DNA from: DASYQD01 sp963846495
GTDB lineage: Bacteria; Acidobacteriota; Thermoanaerobaculia; Multivoradales; JAIOJS01
NCBI GenBank assembly: GCA_963846495.1
Contig: CAWJWP010000013.1
Coordinates: 186,001 to 250,000 of the forward strand
Reading direction: 5' to 3'
DNA: 64,000 nt
Positions within the stretch are counted from its first letter, which is position 1, and each line of letters starts with the position of its first letter. Below are positions 41,581-51,056 of this stretch, in pieces. Position numbers and translations under genes: made by a program. The notes below the pieces were generated by a model. It saw only the letters and a program-made list of their open reading frames with translations. It was not told where the DNA came from and searched no databases.

Positions 41581-42853
41581 CGCGCGGTCGCTCGCGGCCG
41601 TCGCCTCGCCGTCCGCATCGGCGTCGACGTGCCCTCGCGCCACCAGCACCGCGGCGGTCAGGTGGCCGGTGGTGTTGAGCACCGTCGCGAAGAGGTCGGG
41701 CACGACGTCGACGGCGATGAGGATGCCGATGCCCTCGACCGGCAGCCCGAGGGCGAGGAAGAGCGGCGCCAGCATCAGGAAGGCGCCGCGCGGCACGCCG
41801 GGCACCGCGAAGGAGAGGAACGTCGCGGCGAAGGCGATCGTGGCGAGCTGCCCGGCGTGGAGCTCGACGCCGTAGAACCAGGCGATGAAGAGCGCGCCGA
41901 TCGTCCACGAGACCGGCGCAGCGACCTTGAAGGTCGAGGCGGCGAGCGGCAGCACGAACCCCCTCACCCGCGGCGGCATCGCGAGCACCTGCTCGGCACC
42001 CTCCACCAGCGCCGGCAGCGAGGCGATCGAGGAGCTCGAGCTGAACGCGATCGTCTGCGCCGGGAGCACGGCGCGAGCGAACTTGCGCAGCGGCACCCGG
42101 CCGGCGACGGCCGCCACCGGATAGAGCACGAGCGTCGCGAGCACGCTCGCCACCGAATAGACGACGACGTAGAACGCGAACGCGCCGATCAGGCCGGCGC
42201 CGCGGGCGGCGAGCGGCAGGACGAGGGCGAAGACGCCGATGGGAGCCGCGGCGACGACCCAGCGCACCAGCACCAGCATCGCCTCGCCGAGAGCGCCGAA
42301 GAAGCCCAGCAGCGTCTCGCGCGCGGCGCGCCGGGCTGCGCGCGATGGCGAGCGCGAAGAGCAGCGTGAAGACGACGAGCGGCATCATCGCTCCGCTGGC
42401 CGCTGCAGCGATGGGATTGGCGGGGAGCAGCGACGGCAGCCACGCGGCGAGCCCCGTCGCTTGCTGGCCGGCGGCGAGGTCGCCCGCCGCTTCGACGGCG
42501 CCGGGCGGCAACGCCGGCCGCGTCGAGGCGTCCGGCGGCAGCAAGCGGAACGCGGCGACGGCGAGCGGCATGGCGAAGACGGCCATGCCGGCGATCAACA
42601 GCACGAACACGGCGATCGTGCGCGCCCCCAGGCGGCCGATCGCGCGCAGGTCGGCGGCAGAGGCGACGCCGGTGACGAGCAGCGAGACGACGAGCGGGAT
42701 CACCGTCATCCGGATGGCGTTGACCCACAGCGTGCCTACGGGCGCCACGGCGTCTGCCGCACGCAGCCAGAACGGGTCGCCGCTCCAGGCGATGGCGGCG
42801 CCGGCAGCGAGCCCGGCCGCGAGCGCGATGAGGACCCAGATGCTGCTTCGCAT
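41560..42853 (-). CDS. Dicarboxylate/amino acid:cation symporter (frameshift near 42345)
   Basis: Membrane carrier of the DAACS (GltP/DctA) family, about 430 residues. It has eight helices plus re-entrant loops; the serine-rich hairpin AFSSSSSIASLPALVEGAEQ and the second hairpin region SFAVPGVPRGAFLMLAPLF and AVDVVPDLFATVLNTTGHL are diagnostic. The frame breaks near 42345; removing one G after ARSPARR restores RETLLGFFGALGEAMLVLVR. ATG at 42851-42853 starts two bases after the stop of the upstream SDR, so the two form an operon. Its 3' end overlaps the treS fusion gene on the other strand. Confidence 0.88.
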
Positions 42854-42855
42854 GG

Positions 42856-43578
42856 CTACATCATGAGGTCGCCGCCGTTGATGTCGAAGCAGGCGCCGGT
42901 GACGTAGCCGGCGGCCTCCGAGGCAACGTAACAGATGACGTCGGCGACCTCGCGCGCGGTGCCCAGCCGCGGCACCGGGAAGCCCTGCGCCAGCGCCGCC
43001 AGCCGTTCGGGCGAGGCGCTCTCGCGCGTCAGCTCGGTGTCGATCATGCCGGGGCAGACCGCGTTGACGGTGATCCCGAACCTGCCGAGCTCCTTCGCAG
43101 CCGCGCGCGTGAGGCCGAGGAGGCCCGTCTTCGAAGCTGTGTAGTGCGCGCCGCCGAGCGTGCTCACCATGCGGCCGGCCGTCGACGAGACGTTGACGAC
43201 GCGCCCCCACCCCTGGGCCTTCATGTGCGGCACCACCGCCTGCGTGAGCAGGAACGGAGCCGTCATGTTCACCTCCAGCGCCCGCCGCCACTCCTCGGCG
43301 CTGATCTGCTCGAAGCGCGTCGTCAACGGCAGCGCTGCATTGTTGACCAGGATGTCGACGCGCCCGAAGCGCTCCACCGTGCGCCGCACGATCGCCTCCG
43401 GCACTTCGTCAGCGGTGAGGTCCCCCTCGACGGCGAGCGCCCGCTCGCCGAGAACACGTGCGAGCGCCGCCGCCCGCGCCAGATCACGCACGTGGACCGC
43501 GACGGAGGCACCGCGCTCGTAGAGCCGCTCCGCGGTAGCGCGTCCGAGCCCACGAGCGGCCCCGGTGACAATCGCCAC
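42856..43578 (-). CDS. Short-chain dehydrogenase/reductase
   Basis: Classical SDR of 240 residues: nucleotide motif AIVTGAARGLGRATAERLYE, VDILVNNAALPL, catalytic serine in VVNVSSTAGRM, YTASKTGLLGLTRA (Tyr/Lys), AVCPGMIDTELTRE, and C-terminal YVTGACFDINGGDLMM. Resembles FabG-type 3-oxoacyl-ACP or sugar-alcohol dehydrogenases; substrate unclear. I place the start at GTG 43578 because the fold begins there and an AGGAG lies upstream; the open frame to 43788 runs through a 45-bp repeat. It is in an operon with the symporter, suggesting that it acts on the imported compound. Confidence 0.85.
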   Translation of the reverse strand: MAIVTGAARGLGRATAERLYERGASVAVHVRDLARAAALARVLGERALAVEGDLTADEVPEAIVRRTVERFGRVDILVNNAALPLTTRFEQISAEEWRRALEVNMTAPFLLTQAVVPHMKAQGWGRVVNVSSTAGRMVSTLGGAHYTASKTGLLGLTRAAAKELGRFGITVNAVCPGMIDTELTRESASPERLAALAQGFPVPRLGTAREVADVICYVASEAAGYVTGACFDINGGDLMM

Positions 43579-43601
43579 CCGGCCGACGAGATCTCCTGGA
43601 G

Positions 43602-43646
43602 CGGCTTCGCTCGTCTTGCCTCCTCGTGCGCGAAGGAGCGCAGTAT
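43602..43646 (+). repeat. 45-bp direct repeat, copy 1
   Basis: Begins CGGCTTCGCTCGTC and ends GCGAAGGAGCGCAGTAT. It matches 44952-44996 at 40 of 45 positions in the same orientation. Each copy contains an internal dyad (CTTCGC and GCGAAG). It lies between the SDR and CrtC-like genes. Confidence 0.75.
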
Positions 43647-43774
43647 CGCCCAGGGCGCGACGCCGGGCAACGCGAGCCGCCGGCGCTCTTGACCTCCGGC
43701 GTGGCGCTGCGACAGCGTCGACCTCAGCGGACAAACCGGATCGAAGACTTCTTCGTCGACAAAGGGAGGAGAGC

Positions 43775-44944
43775 GTGCGTTCATTCAAGCGCCAGCCGGC
43801 TTTGCTCCGTCAGAAGGCGGCGAGTGTCGAGGCCGCGCCGCAGCCCGCGGCTGAGGATTCCGAGTACCCGCCGTTCTGCGTCCCGATCACCGGCCCGCCG
43901 CCCAAGGGGTTCAGCTTCCCGCGCGACCACGGCAACCACCCCGAGCAGGCGGTCGAGTGGTGGTGGTACCTCGGCAACTTCTGGGTCGCCTCGGACGATC
44001 CCACTGCGAGCCCCCGTCACTTCGGAGCGGAGCTTTGCTTCCTGCGCAAGTCGGCCTCCTGCGCGCCGCTCGAGGTGAGCTTCATGCTCGCTTCGCTGGC
44101 CGTCGCCGACGACCAGCGGAACAAGCTCATGACCTTCGAGCGCGGCGGGTTCCTGCACGACACGGCGACTGTCCACGCCACGCCTTTTCACGTCAGCGTC
44201 GGCAACTGGCGGGTGAAACAGACGGACGACGAGAACCACCTGCGGATGGTGGTCGATGCGCCCCCGGAGACCTCCGTCGAGCCCAGCGAGGATCACGTGG
44301 CCCTCGACCTGAGGCTGGTGATCGTCAAGCCCATCGCCAAGACCGGCCCCGATGGCTATGACGGCAACATCCACCTGGCGCAGCCCCGGATCACCGCGGA
44401 AGGAAGCTTGACCATCAACGGTGAGACGCATTCGGTCCGGGGGATCTTCTGGGTCGAGCGCCAGTGGCTCACCTCGCCGAGCGGCGGCGAGGACCCGCAA
44501 TGGAACTGGTTCGCCTTCCAGTTCGACGACGGCACGGAGCTCACCCTAGGCATCGTCCACCCGATCCCCACCGACCCGGAGGTGCTCGCCAAGCAGGCCC
44601 TCGGCTGCTACCTGGACGCGGACGGCAACGCCACGTACGTCACGATGGACGACCTCGAGTGGCAGCGGTCGCACCCCTGGACCAGCCCGCGAACGGGGAT
44701 CCACTACCCCGGGATCGAGCACGACATCGTCATCCCGTCGCTCGACATCCGGCTCCACGCGGCGCCGTTCATCGAGGACAACGAGGTGGTTTCCCAATTG
44801 TCCGCCGACGAGGGCCAGCCGCCCGAGGCGCTCTATTACGAAGGCGCCTCGCGGGTCTCGGGGACCCGCGGCGGTGTGCCGATCCAGGGAGTCGGTTACA
44901 CCGAGCTGGTGGGCTTCGAGGTGGGGAGACCGATCCTGCCCTGA
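43775..44944 (+). CDS. Lipocalin-like CrtC/AttH-family protein
   Basis: 389 residues. The core matches the two-domain lipocalin-like family that includes carotenoid 1,2-hydratase CrtC and AttH: FPRDHGNHPEQAVEWWWYLG, FGAELCFLRKS, HLRMVVDAPPE, GIFWVERQWLTSP, WNWFAFQFDDGTELTLGIVH, and GYTELVGFEV near the end. There is no obvious signal peptide and no carotenoid genes nearby, so a hydratase role is only one possibility. The start is GTG at 43775, placed by the ribosome-binding site GGGAGGAG. The gene is exactly bracketed by two 45-bp direct repeats. Confidence 0.78.
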   Translation: MRSFKRQPALLRQKAASVEAAPQPAAEDSEYPPFCVPITGPPPKGFSFPRDHGNHPEQAVEWWWYLGNFWVASDDPTASPRHFGAELCFLRKSASCAPLEVSFMLASLAVADDQRNKLMTFERGGFLHDTATVHATPFHVSVGNWRVKQTDDENHLRMVVDAPPETSVEPSEDHVALDLRLVIVKPIAKTGPDGYDGNIHLAQPRITAEGSLTINGETHSVRGIFWVERQWLTSPSGGEDPQWNWFAFQFDDGTELTLGIVHPIPTDPEVLAKQALGCYLDADGNATYVTMDDLEWQRSHPWTSPRTGIHYPGIEHDIVIPSLDIRLHAAPFIEDNEVVSQLSADEGQPPEALYYEGASRVSGTRGGVPIQGVGYTELVGFEVGRPILP

Positions 44945-44951
44945 GCGGTCC

Positions 44952-44996
44952 CGGCTTCGCTCGTCGCGCCTCCTCATGCGCGAAGGAGTTCAGTAT
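44952..44996 (+). repeat. 45-bp direct repeat, copy 2
   Basis: Second copy of the repeat at 43602-43646, eight bases after the CrtC-like stop. Five mismatches separate the two. The pair brackets about 1.3 kb containing only the CrtC-like gene. Confidence 0.75.
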
Positions 44997-45020
44997 TCCA
45001 CGCCCTCGTATACTCCTCGC

Positions 45021-45233
45021 ATGCGATCGGTCGCCGACGATTTGCGACGCGAGCAGCGCCGGGAGCTGTGGCGGCTCACCCCGGCGGAGCGGGTGGCCCT
45101 CGCGCTGCGACTCGGCCGGCGCGACGTCGAGACCTTCGCCGCGACCCAGGGCGTGACGCTGGAGGAAGCGCGCGGCGTGCTGCGGCAGCGCGGCCAGCGC
45201 GGGCGTCGGACGTCGCGTTGCATGAGGCGGTAG
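45021..45233 (+). CDS. Small helical protein, antitoxin-like partner of nucleotidyltransferase
   Basis: 70 residues: RSVADDLRREQRRELWRLTP, then AERVALALRLGRRDVETFAA and TLEEARGVLRQRGQRGRR. Highly charged and helical, with no membrane segment. The stop lies four bases before the nucleotidyltransferase start, which suggests a two-gene module. Short charged proteins in this position often act as antitoxins or partners of MNT/AbiEii-like nucleotidyltransferases. That role is inferred from layout only. Confidence 0.6.
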   Translation: MRSVADDLRREQRRELWRLTPAERVALALRLGRRDVETFAATQGVTLEEARGVLRQRGQRGRRTSRCMRR

Positions 45234-45237
45234 CGGG

Positions 45238-45771
45238 TTGAGCCTGCTGGCTACGGTCATCCGCCGGCTCGACGAGCTGGCCATCGACTACTGCGCGATC
45301 GGTGCCGCAGCGCTGGCGGCGCACGGCGTCAGCCGCTCCACTCAGGACATCGATCTCTTCACCACCGCTGCACGGGCGCTCGACCGTTCGTCGTGGAGAG
45401 AGTTGCCTTCCGGGGTGCGTCATGAGCTGCGCCAAGGCGACGCCTTCGACCCTCTGCTGGGCGTCGTACGGTTCGCTCAGGCAGGAGAGGTGGACATCGA
45501 CGTCGTGGTCGGCAAGTTCCGGTGGCAGTCGGCGGTGGTCGCCGGCGCCGTTCCGACGAGCATCGAGGGCGTATCGCTGCGCGTCGCAACGCCAGCCGGG
45601 TTGATCCTCCTGAAGCTGCACGCCGGCGGGCCGAAGGATGCCTGGGACATCGGGCAGCTCCTGCCAGATGTCGATGCGGGCGTCCTCGCCAGCGTCGAGG
45701 AGCAGCTGCCGAATCTGCCGGACGACGCTCGCGCGCTGTGGGAACGCCTGCTCGCAGAGCGCGAGCGATAG
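45238..45771 (+). CDS. Nucleotidyltransferase-fold protein (AbiEii/DUF6036-like)
   Basis: 177 residues starting from TTG at 45238. Residues 1-50 carry IDYCAIGAAALAAHGVSRST and QDIDLFT, a nucleotidyltransferase G-[GA]-x-A-x-x-x-HG and D-x-D-x-x-x pattern; VDIDVVVGKFRWQSAVV and VATPAGLILLKLHAGGPKDA WDIGQLL continue the fold typical of AbiEii-like and DUF6036 proteins. These occur as the toxin half of two-gene modules; some only modify small RNAs or proteins. The small gene upstream fits as partner. Complete, no frame break. Confidence 0.75.
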   Translation: MSLLATVIRRLDELAIDYCAIGAAALAAHGVSRSTQDIDLFTTAARALDRSSWRELPSGVRHELRQGDAFDPLLGVVRFAQAGEVDIDVVVGKFRWQSAVVAGAVPTSIEGVSLRVATPAGLILLKLHAGGPKDAWDIGQLLPDVDAGVLASVEEQLPNLPDDARALWERLLAERER

Positions 45772-45835
45772 GCTTCCAGCGGCTAGCACGGGCACCGTTC
45801 GTGCTGCCGCGCTGAGCGTGGGCAGGGAGGGCGTG

Positions 45836-47803
45836 ATGGACGAGGAGCGCGCCGCGGAGGGCGTGGAATTGCCGGCAGCGGCGAAGCCTGCGCCCGCGCC
45901 CGCAGCGCCGTCGCTCCTCACCGAAGACGACCTCCATCTCTTCAACGAGGGCACGCACTACCGGCTCTACGAGAAGCTCGGCGCGCATCCGGGCGAGGTC
46001 GACGGCAAGGCCGGCACGCACTTCGCGGTGTGGGCGCCCAACGCGGCTCGCGTCAGCGTGATGGGCGCCTTCTCCGGCTGGCGGCAAGACGCGCATCCGC
46101 TCGCTCGCCGCGGGCGCTCGGGGATCTGGGAAGGGTTCCTGCCCGGCATCGGGCCCGGCGAGCTGTACAAGTACTGGGTCGAGTCGGCGGCGCACAAGGG
46201 CTTCCGCGTCGACAAGGCAGATCCGTTCGCGTTTCGCGCGCAGCTGCCGCCCGACACCGCTTCCGAGGTCGCCGACCTCGCCCACGCGTGGAACGACGAC
46301 GAGTGGATGGCCACGCGCGGCTCCCGCGGCTCGCTCTCGGCGCCGGTCTCCATCTACGAGGTGCATCTCGGCTCGTGGCGCCGCGTTCCCGAGGAGGAGA
46401 ACCGCTCGCTCACCTATCGCGAGCTCGGCCCTGCGCTCGCCGACCACGCGTTAGCCCTCGGCTTCACGCACGTCGAGCTGCTGCCGGTGATGGAGCACCC
46501 GTTCTTCGGCTCGTGGGGCTACCAGACGACGGGCTACTTCGCGCCGACGCGGCGCTACGGCACGCCCGAGGACCTGATGTGGATGATCGACCACCTGCAC
46601 CAGCGCGGGCTGGGGGTCATCCTCGACTGGGTGCCGTCGCACTTCCCCAGCGACGAGCACGGGCTCGCCTACTTCGACGGCACGCACCTCTTCGAGCACT
46701 CCGATCCGCGGCTCGGCTTCCACCCGGAGTGGAACAGCTACATCTTCAACTACGGCCGCCACGAGGTGAAGAGCTTCCTCGTCTCCTCGGCGATGTTCTG
46801 GCTCGACAAGTACCACCTCGACGCGCTGCGGGTCGACGCCGTCGCCTCGATGCTCCACCGCGACTACGCGCGCAAACCGGGCGACTGGCTGCCCAACCAG
46901 CACGGCGGCCGCGAGAACCTCGAGGCGGTGGCCTTCGTGCGCGCGCTCAACGCCGAGGTCTACGAGCAGTACCCGGACGCGCAGACCTTCGCCGAGGAGT
47001 CGACGTCGTGGCCCGGCGTGTCGCGGCCGCTCTACGTCGGCGGCCTCGGCTTCGGCTACAAGTGGGACATGGGGTGGATGCACGACTCCCTCGCCTACCT
47101 CTCGCTCGACCCCATCCACCGCAAGTACCACCACGGGCGGCTGACCTTCCGGCGCATGTACGCCTACAACGAGAACTTCTGCCTGCCGCTGTCGCACGAC
47201 GAGGTGGTCCACGGCAAGCGCTCGCTGCTGTCGAAGATGCCGGGCGACGAGTGGCAGCGCTTCGCCAACCTGCGCCTCCTCTACGCCTGGCAGCACGCGC
47301 AGCCGGGCAAGAAGCTGCTCTTCATGGGCGGCGAATTCGGCCAGTACCGCGAGTGGGACCACGACAAGAGCCTCGACTGGCACCTGCTCGCCTACCCCTA
47401 CCACCACGGCGTGCAGCGGCTGGTCGGCGACCTCAACCGGCTCTACCGTAGCGAGCCGGCGCTGCACGAGCTCGACCACGAGCCGAAGGGTTTCGAGTGG
47501 ATCGACGCCAACGACGCCGACAACAGCGTGGTGTCGCTGCTGCGGCTGGGCAAGGATCCGGCGGAGGTGGTGCTGGCGGTGCTCAACTTCACGCCGCTCG
47601 TGCGCCGCAACTACCGCCTCGGCGCCCCGCGCGGCGGCTTCTGGCGCGAGGTGCTCAACACCGACGCCAAGGATTACGGCGGCAGCGGCCAAGGCAACCT
47701 CGGCGGCGTCGAAGCGACGCCGGTGCCGCTGCACGGCCGCACGCACTCGCTGACGTTGACGCTGCCCCCGCTCGGCGCGGTGTTTCTCAAAAGCGTAGGC
47801 TGA
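45836..47803 (+). CDS. glgB: 1,4-alpha-glucan branching enzyme
   Basis: GH13_9 enzyme introducing alpha-1,6 branches in glycogen-like glucan. An extra Ala/Pro-rich leader is followed by a CBM48 domain (FAVWAPNAARVSVMGAFSGW) and the catalytic barrel: ELLPVMEHPFFGSWGYQTTG, nucleophile in ALRVDAVASMLHRDY, acid/base in TFAEESTSWPGV, LPLSHDEVVHGKRSLL, FMGGEFGQYREWDHDKSLDW. 655 residues, so it lacks the long N1 domain of the E. coli enzyme. ATG 45836 follows GGGAGGG. With GlgE it would make the branched polymer. It lies 64 bases after the nucleotidyltransferase gene. Confidence 0.95.
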   Translation: MDEERAAEGVELPAAAKPAPAPAAPSLLTEDDLHLFNEGTHYRLYEKLGAHPGEVDGKAGTHFAVWAPNAARVSVMGAFSGWRQDAHPLARRGRSGIWEGFLPGIGPGELYKYWVESAAHKGFRVDKADPFAFRAQLPPDTASEVADLAHAWNDDEWMATRGSRGSLSAPVSIYEVHLGSWRRVPEEENRSLTYRELGPALADHALALGFTHVELLPVMEHPFFGSWGYQTTGYFAPTRRYGTPEDLMWMIDHLHQRGLGVILDWVPSHFPSDEHGLAYFDGTHLFEHSDPRLGFHPEWNSYIFNYGRHEVKSFLVSSAMFWLDKYHLDALRVDAVASMLHRDYARKPGDWLPNQHGGRENLEAVAFVRALNAEVYEQYPDAQTFAEESTSWPGVSRPLYVGGLGFGYKWDMGWMHDSLAYLSLDPIHRKYHHGRLTFRRMYAYNENFCLPLSHDEVVHGKRSLLSKMPGDEWQRFANLRLLYAWQHAQPGKKLLFMGGEFGQYREWDHDKSLDWHLLAYPYHHGVQRLVGDLNRLYRSEPALHELDHEPKGFEWIDANDADNSVVSLLRLGKDPAEVVLAVLNFTPLVRRNYRLGAPRGGFWREVLNTDAKDYGGSGQGNLGGVEATPVPLHGRTHSLTLTLPPLGAVFLKSVG

Positions 47804-47952
47804 GGCCCCGCGACGCGAGACGCGACTTCGTGATGCTTTCCGACCCGTCACGCATCTTTGCCCTCGGTCGTTCGCTAGGAAGTGACGTCGCTCGTCGTAA
47901 AGATGCCATGATTGGTGAGGCGGTCGCCGGGACCGATCAAGGGACTCATTCA

Positions 47953-48588
47953 GTGAGCGCAACCGTTTTCGATCAACTCGCCAGCGGCCAGGCGCCTCCC
48001 CATGTGCCGCTCACAGTCGCTCACCTACAAGAGATGGTGCGTGCAGGCTGGTTGGCGGAGGGCGAGCCCGTCGAGCTGGTGGAAGGCGTTCTCGTCCGCA
48101 AGGACCGCAGCGCGAGCGGGGAAAGTCGAATGACGCACGGCAAGCGGCACTCCTCGGCGATCGCGATGCTGCGCCGCCTCGACCGCCTGCTCGACGGCCA
48201 CGACTGTCATCTACGCAGCCAGCTGCCCGTCACGTTGTCGGCGACCAGCGAGGTGGAACCTGACGGAGTGATCGTCGTCGGTCGCGACGACGCCTACCAA
48301 ACGCACCACCCGGGACCGAGCGACGTCTTGGTGGTGATCGAGATCGCCGACAGCTCGTTGGCCTTCGACCGCGGCACCAAGCAGCGGCTCTATGCGACGG
48401 CTGCGATTCCGATGTACGTCATCGTCAACTTGGCGGAGGGGCACGTGGAGGTCTATCGCCAACCCGATGCCGCCCGCGGGCGGTACGGCGCTCGGCGCGA
48501 CTTCGCCGTCGACGAGAAGATCGAGCTTGCCCTCCCAGCTGGAACCGTGTCGATCGGCTGCCGCGACCTGCTTCCCGTTTCCACGTGA
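47953..48588 (+). CDS. Uma2-family (DUF820) putative endonuclease
   Basis: About 211 residues of the PD-(D/E)xK-like Uma2 family: PLTVAHLQEMVRAGWLAEGE, PVELVEGVLVRKD, EPDGVIVVGRDD (Asp), VLVVIEIADSSLAFDRGTK (Glu and Lys) and YVIVNLAEGHVEVYRQPD. These proteins are widespread and often multi-copy; their role is unproven. GTG 47953 is favoured by an AAGGGA upstream; ATG 47908 and 47833 are in frame. The gene sits between glgB and glgX, with no evident functional link. Confidence 0.8.
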   Translation: MSATVFDQLASGQAPPHVPLTVAHLQEMVRAGWLAEGEPVELVEGVLVRKDRSASGESRMTHGKRHSSAIAMLRRLDRLLDGHDCHLRSQLPVTLSATSEVEPDGVIVVGRDDAYQTHHPGPSDVLVVIEIADSSLAFDRGTKQRLYATAAIPMYVIVNLAEGHVEVYRQPDAARGRYGARRDFAVDEKIELALPAGTVSIGCRDLLPVST

Positions 48589-48647
48589 CCCCAAGCGGCG
48601 CCCCGACGCCGCGGATTGGCGCACTTCCTGAATAGGCGCGGGCCAAC

Positions 48648-50818
48648 GTGGCCGCCGTCGCGCACCTCGAGATCTGGCCCGGGCAGCCCGACCCGCTGGG
48701 CGCCACTTACGACGGATTCGGCGTCAACTTCTCCGTCTTCTCCGAGGTCGCCGAGCGGATCGAGCTCTGCTTCTTCGACGAAGCGGGCGACGAGACGCGC
48801 GTGGATCTGCCCGAGCTCACCAGCTTCTGCTTCCACGGGTACGTGCCGCAGCTGCAGCCGGGGCAGCGCTACGGCTTCCGCGTCCACGGGCCGTGGGCGC
48901 CCGAGCAAGGGCATCGCTGCAATCCGGCGAAGCTGCTGCTCGATCCTTACGCCAAGGCAATCGACGGTAACGTGCGCTGGGACGAGGCGGTCTTCGCGCA
49001 CCGCTTCGCCGATCCGGACGCTCGCAACGACGCCGACAGCGCGCCATTCATGCCCAAGGCGGTCATCACCAACCCTTGGTTCGATTGGGACGTCGACCGG
49101 CCGCCGCGTACGCCCGAGCACAAGACGGTGATTTACGAAGCGCACGTCAAGGGCTTCACCAAGCTCGACGAGCGCATGCCCGAGGAGCTGCGCGGCACCT
49201 ACGCCGGCCTGGCGCAGCCCGCCGTCGTCGAGTACCTGCAGCGCCTCGGCATCACCGCCGTCGAGCTGATGCCGGTGCACGAGCTCGTGCACGACCAGCA
49301 CCTTCTCGAGCGCGGCCTGCGCAACTACTGGGGGTACAACTCGATCGGCTTCTTCGCGCCGCATCACGAGTACAGCAGCTCGGGCGTGCTCGGCCAGCAG
49401 GTGCAGGAGTTCCGGCAGATGGTGAAGACGCTGCACCAGGCCGGCATCGAGGTGATCCTCGACGTCGTCTACAACCACACCGCCGAGGGCAACCACCTCG
49501 GACCGGCGCTGTCGTTCAAGGGGCTCGACAACGCCTCGTACTACCGGCTGTCGCCCGACGACCCGCGCTACTACCAGGACTTCACCGGTACCGGCAACAG
49601 TCTCAACATGCGCCACCCGCAGGTGCTGCAGCTGATCATGGACTCGCTGCGCTACTGGGTGACCGAGATGCACGTCGACGGCTTCCGCTTCGACCTCGCG
49701 TCGGCGCTGGCGCGCGAGCTCTACGAGGTGGACCGGCTGTCGGCCTTCTTCGACTTGATCCACCAGGATCCGGTGGTCAACCAGGTGAAGCTCATCGCCG
49801 AGCCGTGGGACGTCGGCGAGGGCGGCTACCAGGTGGGCAACTTCCCGCCCAGGTGGATGGAGTGGAACGGCAAGTACCGCGACTGCGTGCGCGACTACTG
49901 GCGCGGCGAGGAGCGCACGCTTTCCGAGCTCGGCTATCGCATCTCCGGCAGCTCCGACCTCTACGCCACCACCGGCAGGAAGCCTTTCGCCAGCGTCAAC
50001 TTCGTCACCGCCCACGACGGCTTCACGCTGCGCGACCTCGTCTCCTATAACCAGAAGCACAACGAGGCGAACGGCGAGGAGAACCGCGACGGCGCCGACG
50101 ACAACCGCTCGTGGAACGGCGGCGTCGAGGGCGAGACCGACGATCCCGACGTCGTCGCGCTGCGCGCGCGCCAGCAGCGCAACCTCCTCTCCACGCTGCT
50201 GCTGTCGCAGGGCGTGCCGATGGTGCTGATGGGCGACGAGGTGGGCCGCACGCAGCGCGGCAACAACAACGCCTACTGCCGGGACGACGAGCTGTCGTGG
50301 CTGCGCTGGGACGTGATGGACCTCGACCTGCTCGAGTTCACCGCCAGCCTCATCTGGTTCCGCCGCGACCACCCGGTGTTCCGGCGGCGGCGCTGGTTCC
50401 TCGGCAAGCCGATCTTCGGCGAGGGCGTCTCCGACATTGCCTGGTTCCGCCCCGACGGCGAGCCCATGTCGTCCGAGGACTGGCAGCGCGCGCGGGTCAA
50501 GACGCTCGGCGTGTTCTTGAACGGCGAAGCGCTGCGCAGCCGCGACGAGCGCGGGCAGTGGCTGGTCGACGACAGCTTCTATCTCGCCTTCAACGCCCAC
50601 GCACACGACGTCGAGGTGGTGCTGCCGGCGTCGCTCGGCGGCAGCGGTTGGCTGCCGGTGCTCGACACGCGCTCGGCGCGGCCGGCGCGGCGCTCGCGCG
50701 CCACCGACCGGCCCGGCTTCCCGTCGGCCGCCGACGAGCACGGCGAGCCGCTGCCGCCCGGAGCGCGAAGGTGCCGCTGGTGGCGCGCTCGCTGGCGGCG
50801 CTGCGACTCGTGCGATAG
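48648..50818 (+). CDS. glgX: Glycogen debranching enzyme (frameshift near 50762)
   Basis: GH13_11 isoamylase-type enzyme hydrolysing alpha-1,6 branches of limit dextrins. CBM48 (GVNFSVFSEVAERIELCFFD) precedes the barrel: YEAHVKGFTKL, ELMPVHELVHDQHLLERGLR, nucleophile in VDGFRFDLASALARE, acid/base in KLIAEPWDVGEGGYQ, FVTAHDGFTLRDLVSY and FYLAFNAHAHDVEVVLP. GTG start at 48648. A missing base near 50762 shifts the last 20 codons; the alternate frame gives the usual ending KVPLVARSLAALRLVR and a stop at 50818, about 723 residues. If instead the long frame were read, it would run 60 residues of unrelated sequence to 50999. Confidence 0.93.
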
Positions 50819-51056
50819 CGCGGCAACCCGTGGTCCGCTTTCTGGGAGAGGTACATCAACAGTTTCCCAGCGCGAAGAGAAGCGTGACGCGCTCAGGCAC
50901 GCAAAGAGAAAAGAGCCAGTCGCAAGCACCGCAGAAACGGTCATAGGCCATCGTATGTCGCTGAGGATAGCGTCAGATCTACTACCGCCGGCCCAATAAA
51001 CTTGCGACTTAGAGACGCGTTGCAGAGGAACTTCGAGGTGTGCGACGATCGCGTCA

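Noticed and set aside
43565..43774. Upstream extension of the CrtC-like gene to ATG 43565
   Set aside because: The extra 70 codons are arginine/alanine-rich, run through the 45-bp repeat and overlap the SDR start; GTG 43775 has a strong ribosome-binding site.
46451..47962. Long minus-strand frame opposite glgB
   Set aside because: Antisense shadow without ribosome-binding site or domain; glgB motifs are unambiguous on the plus strand.
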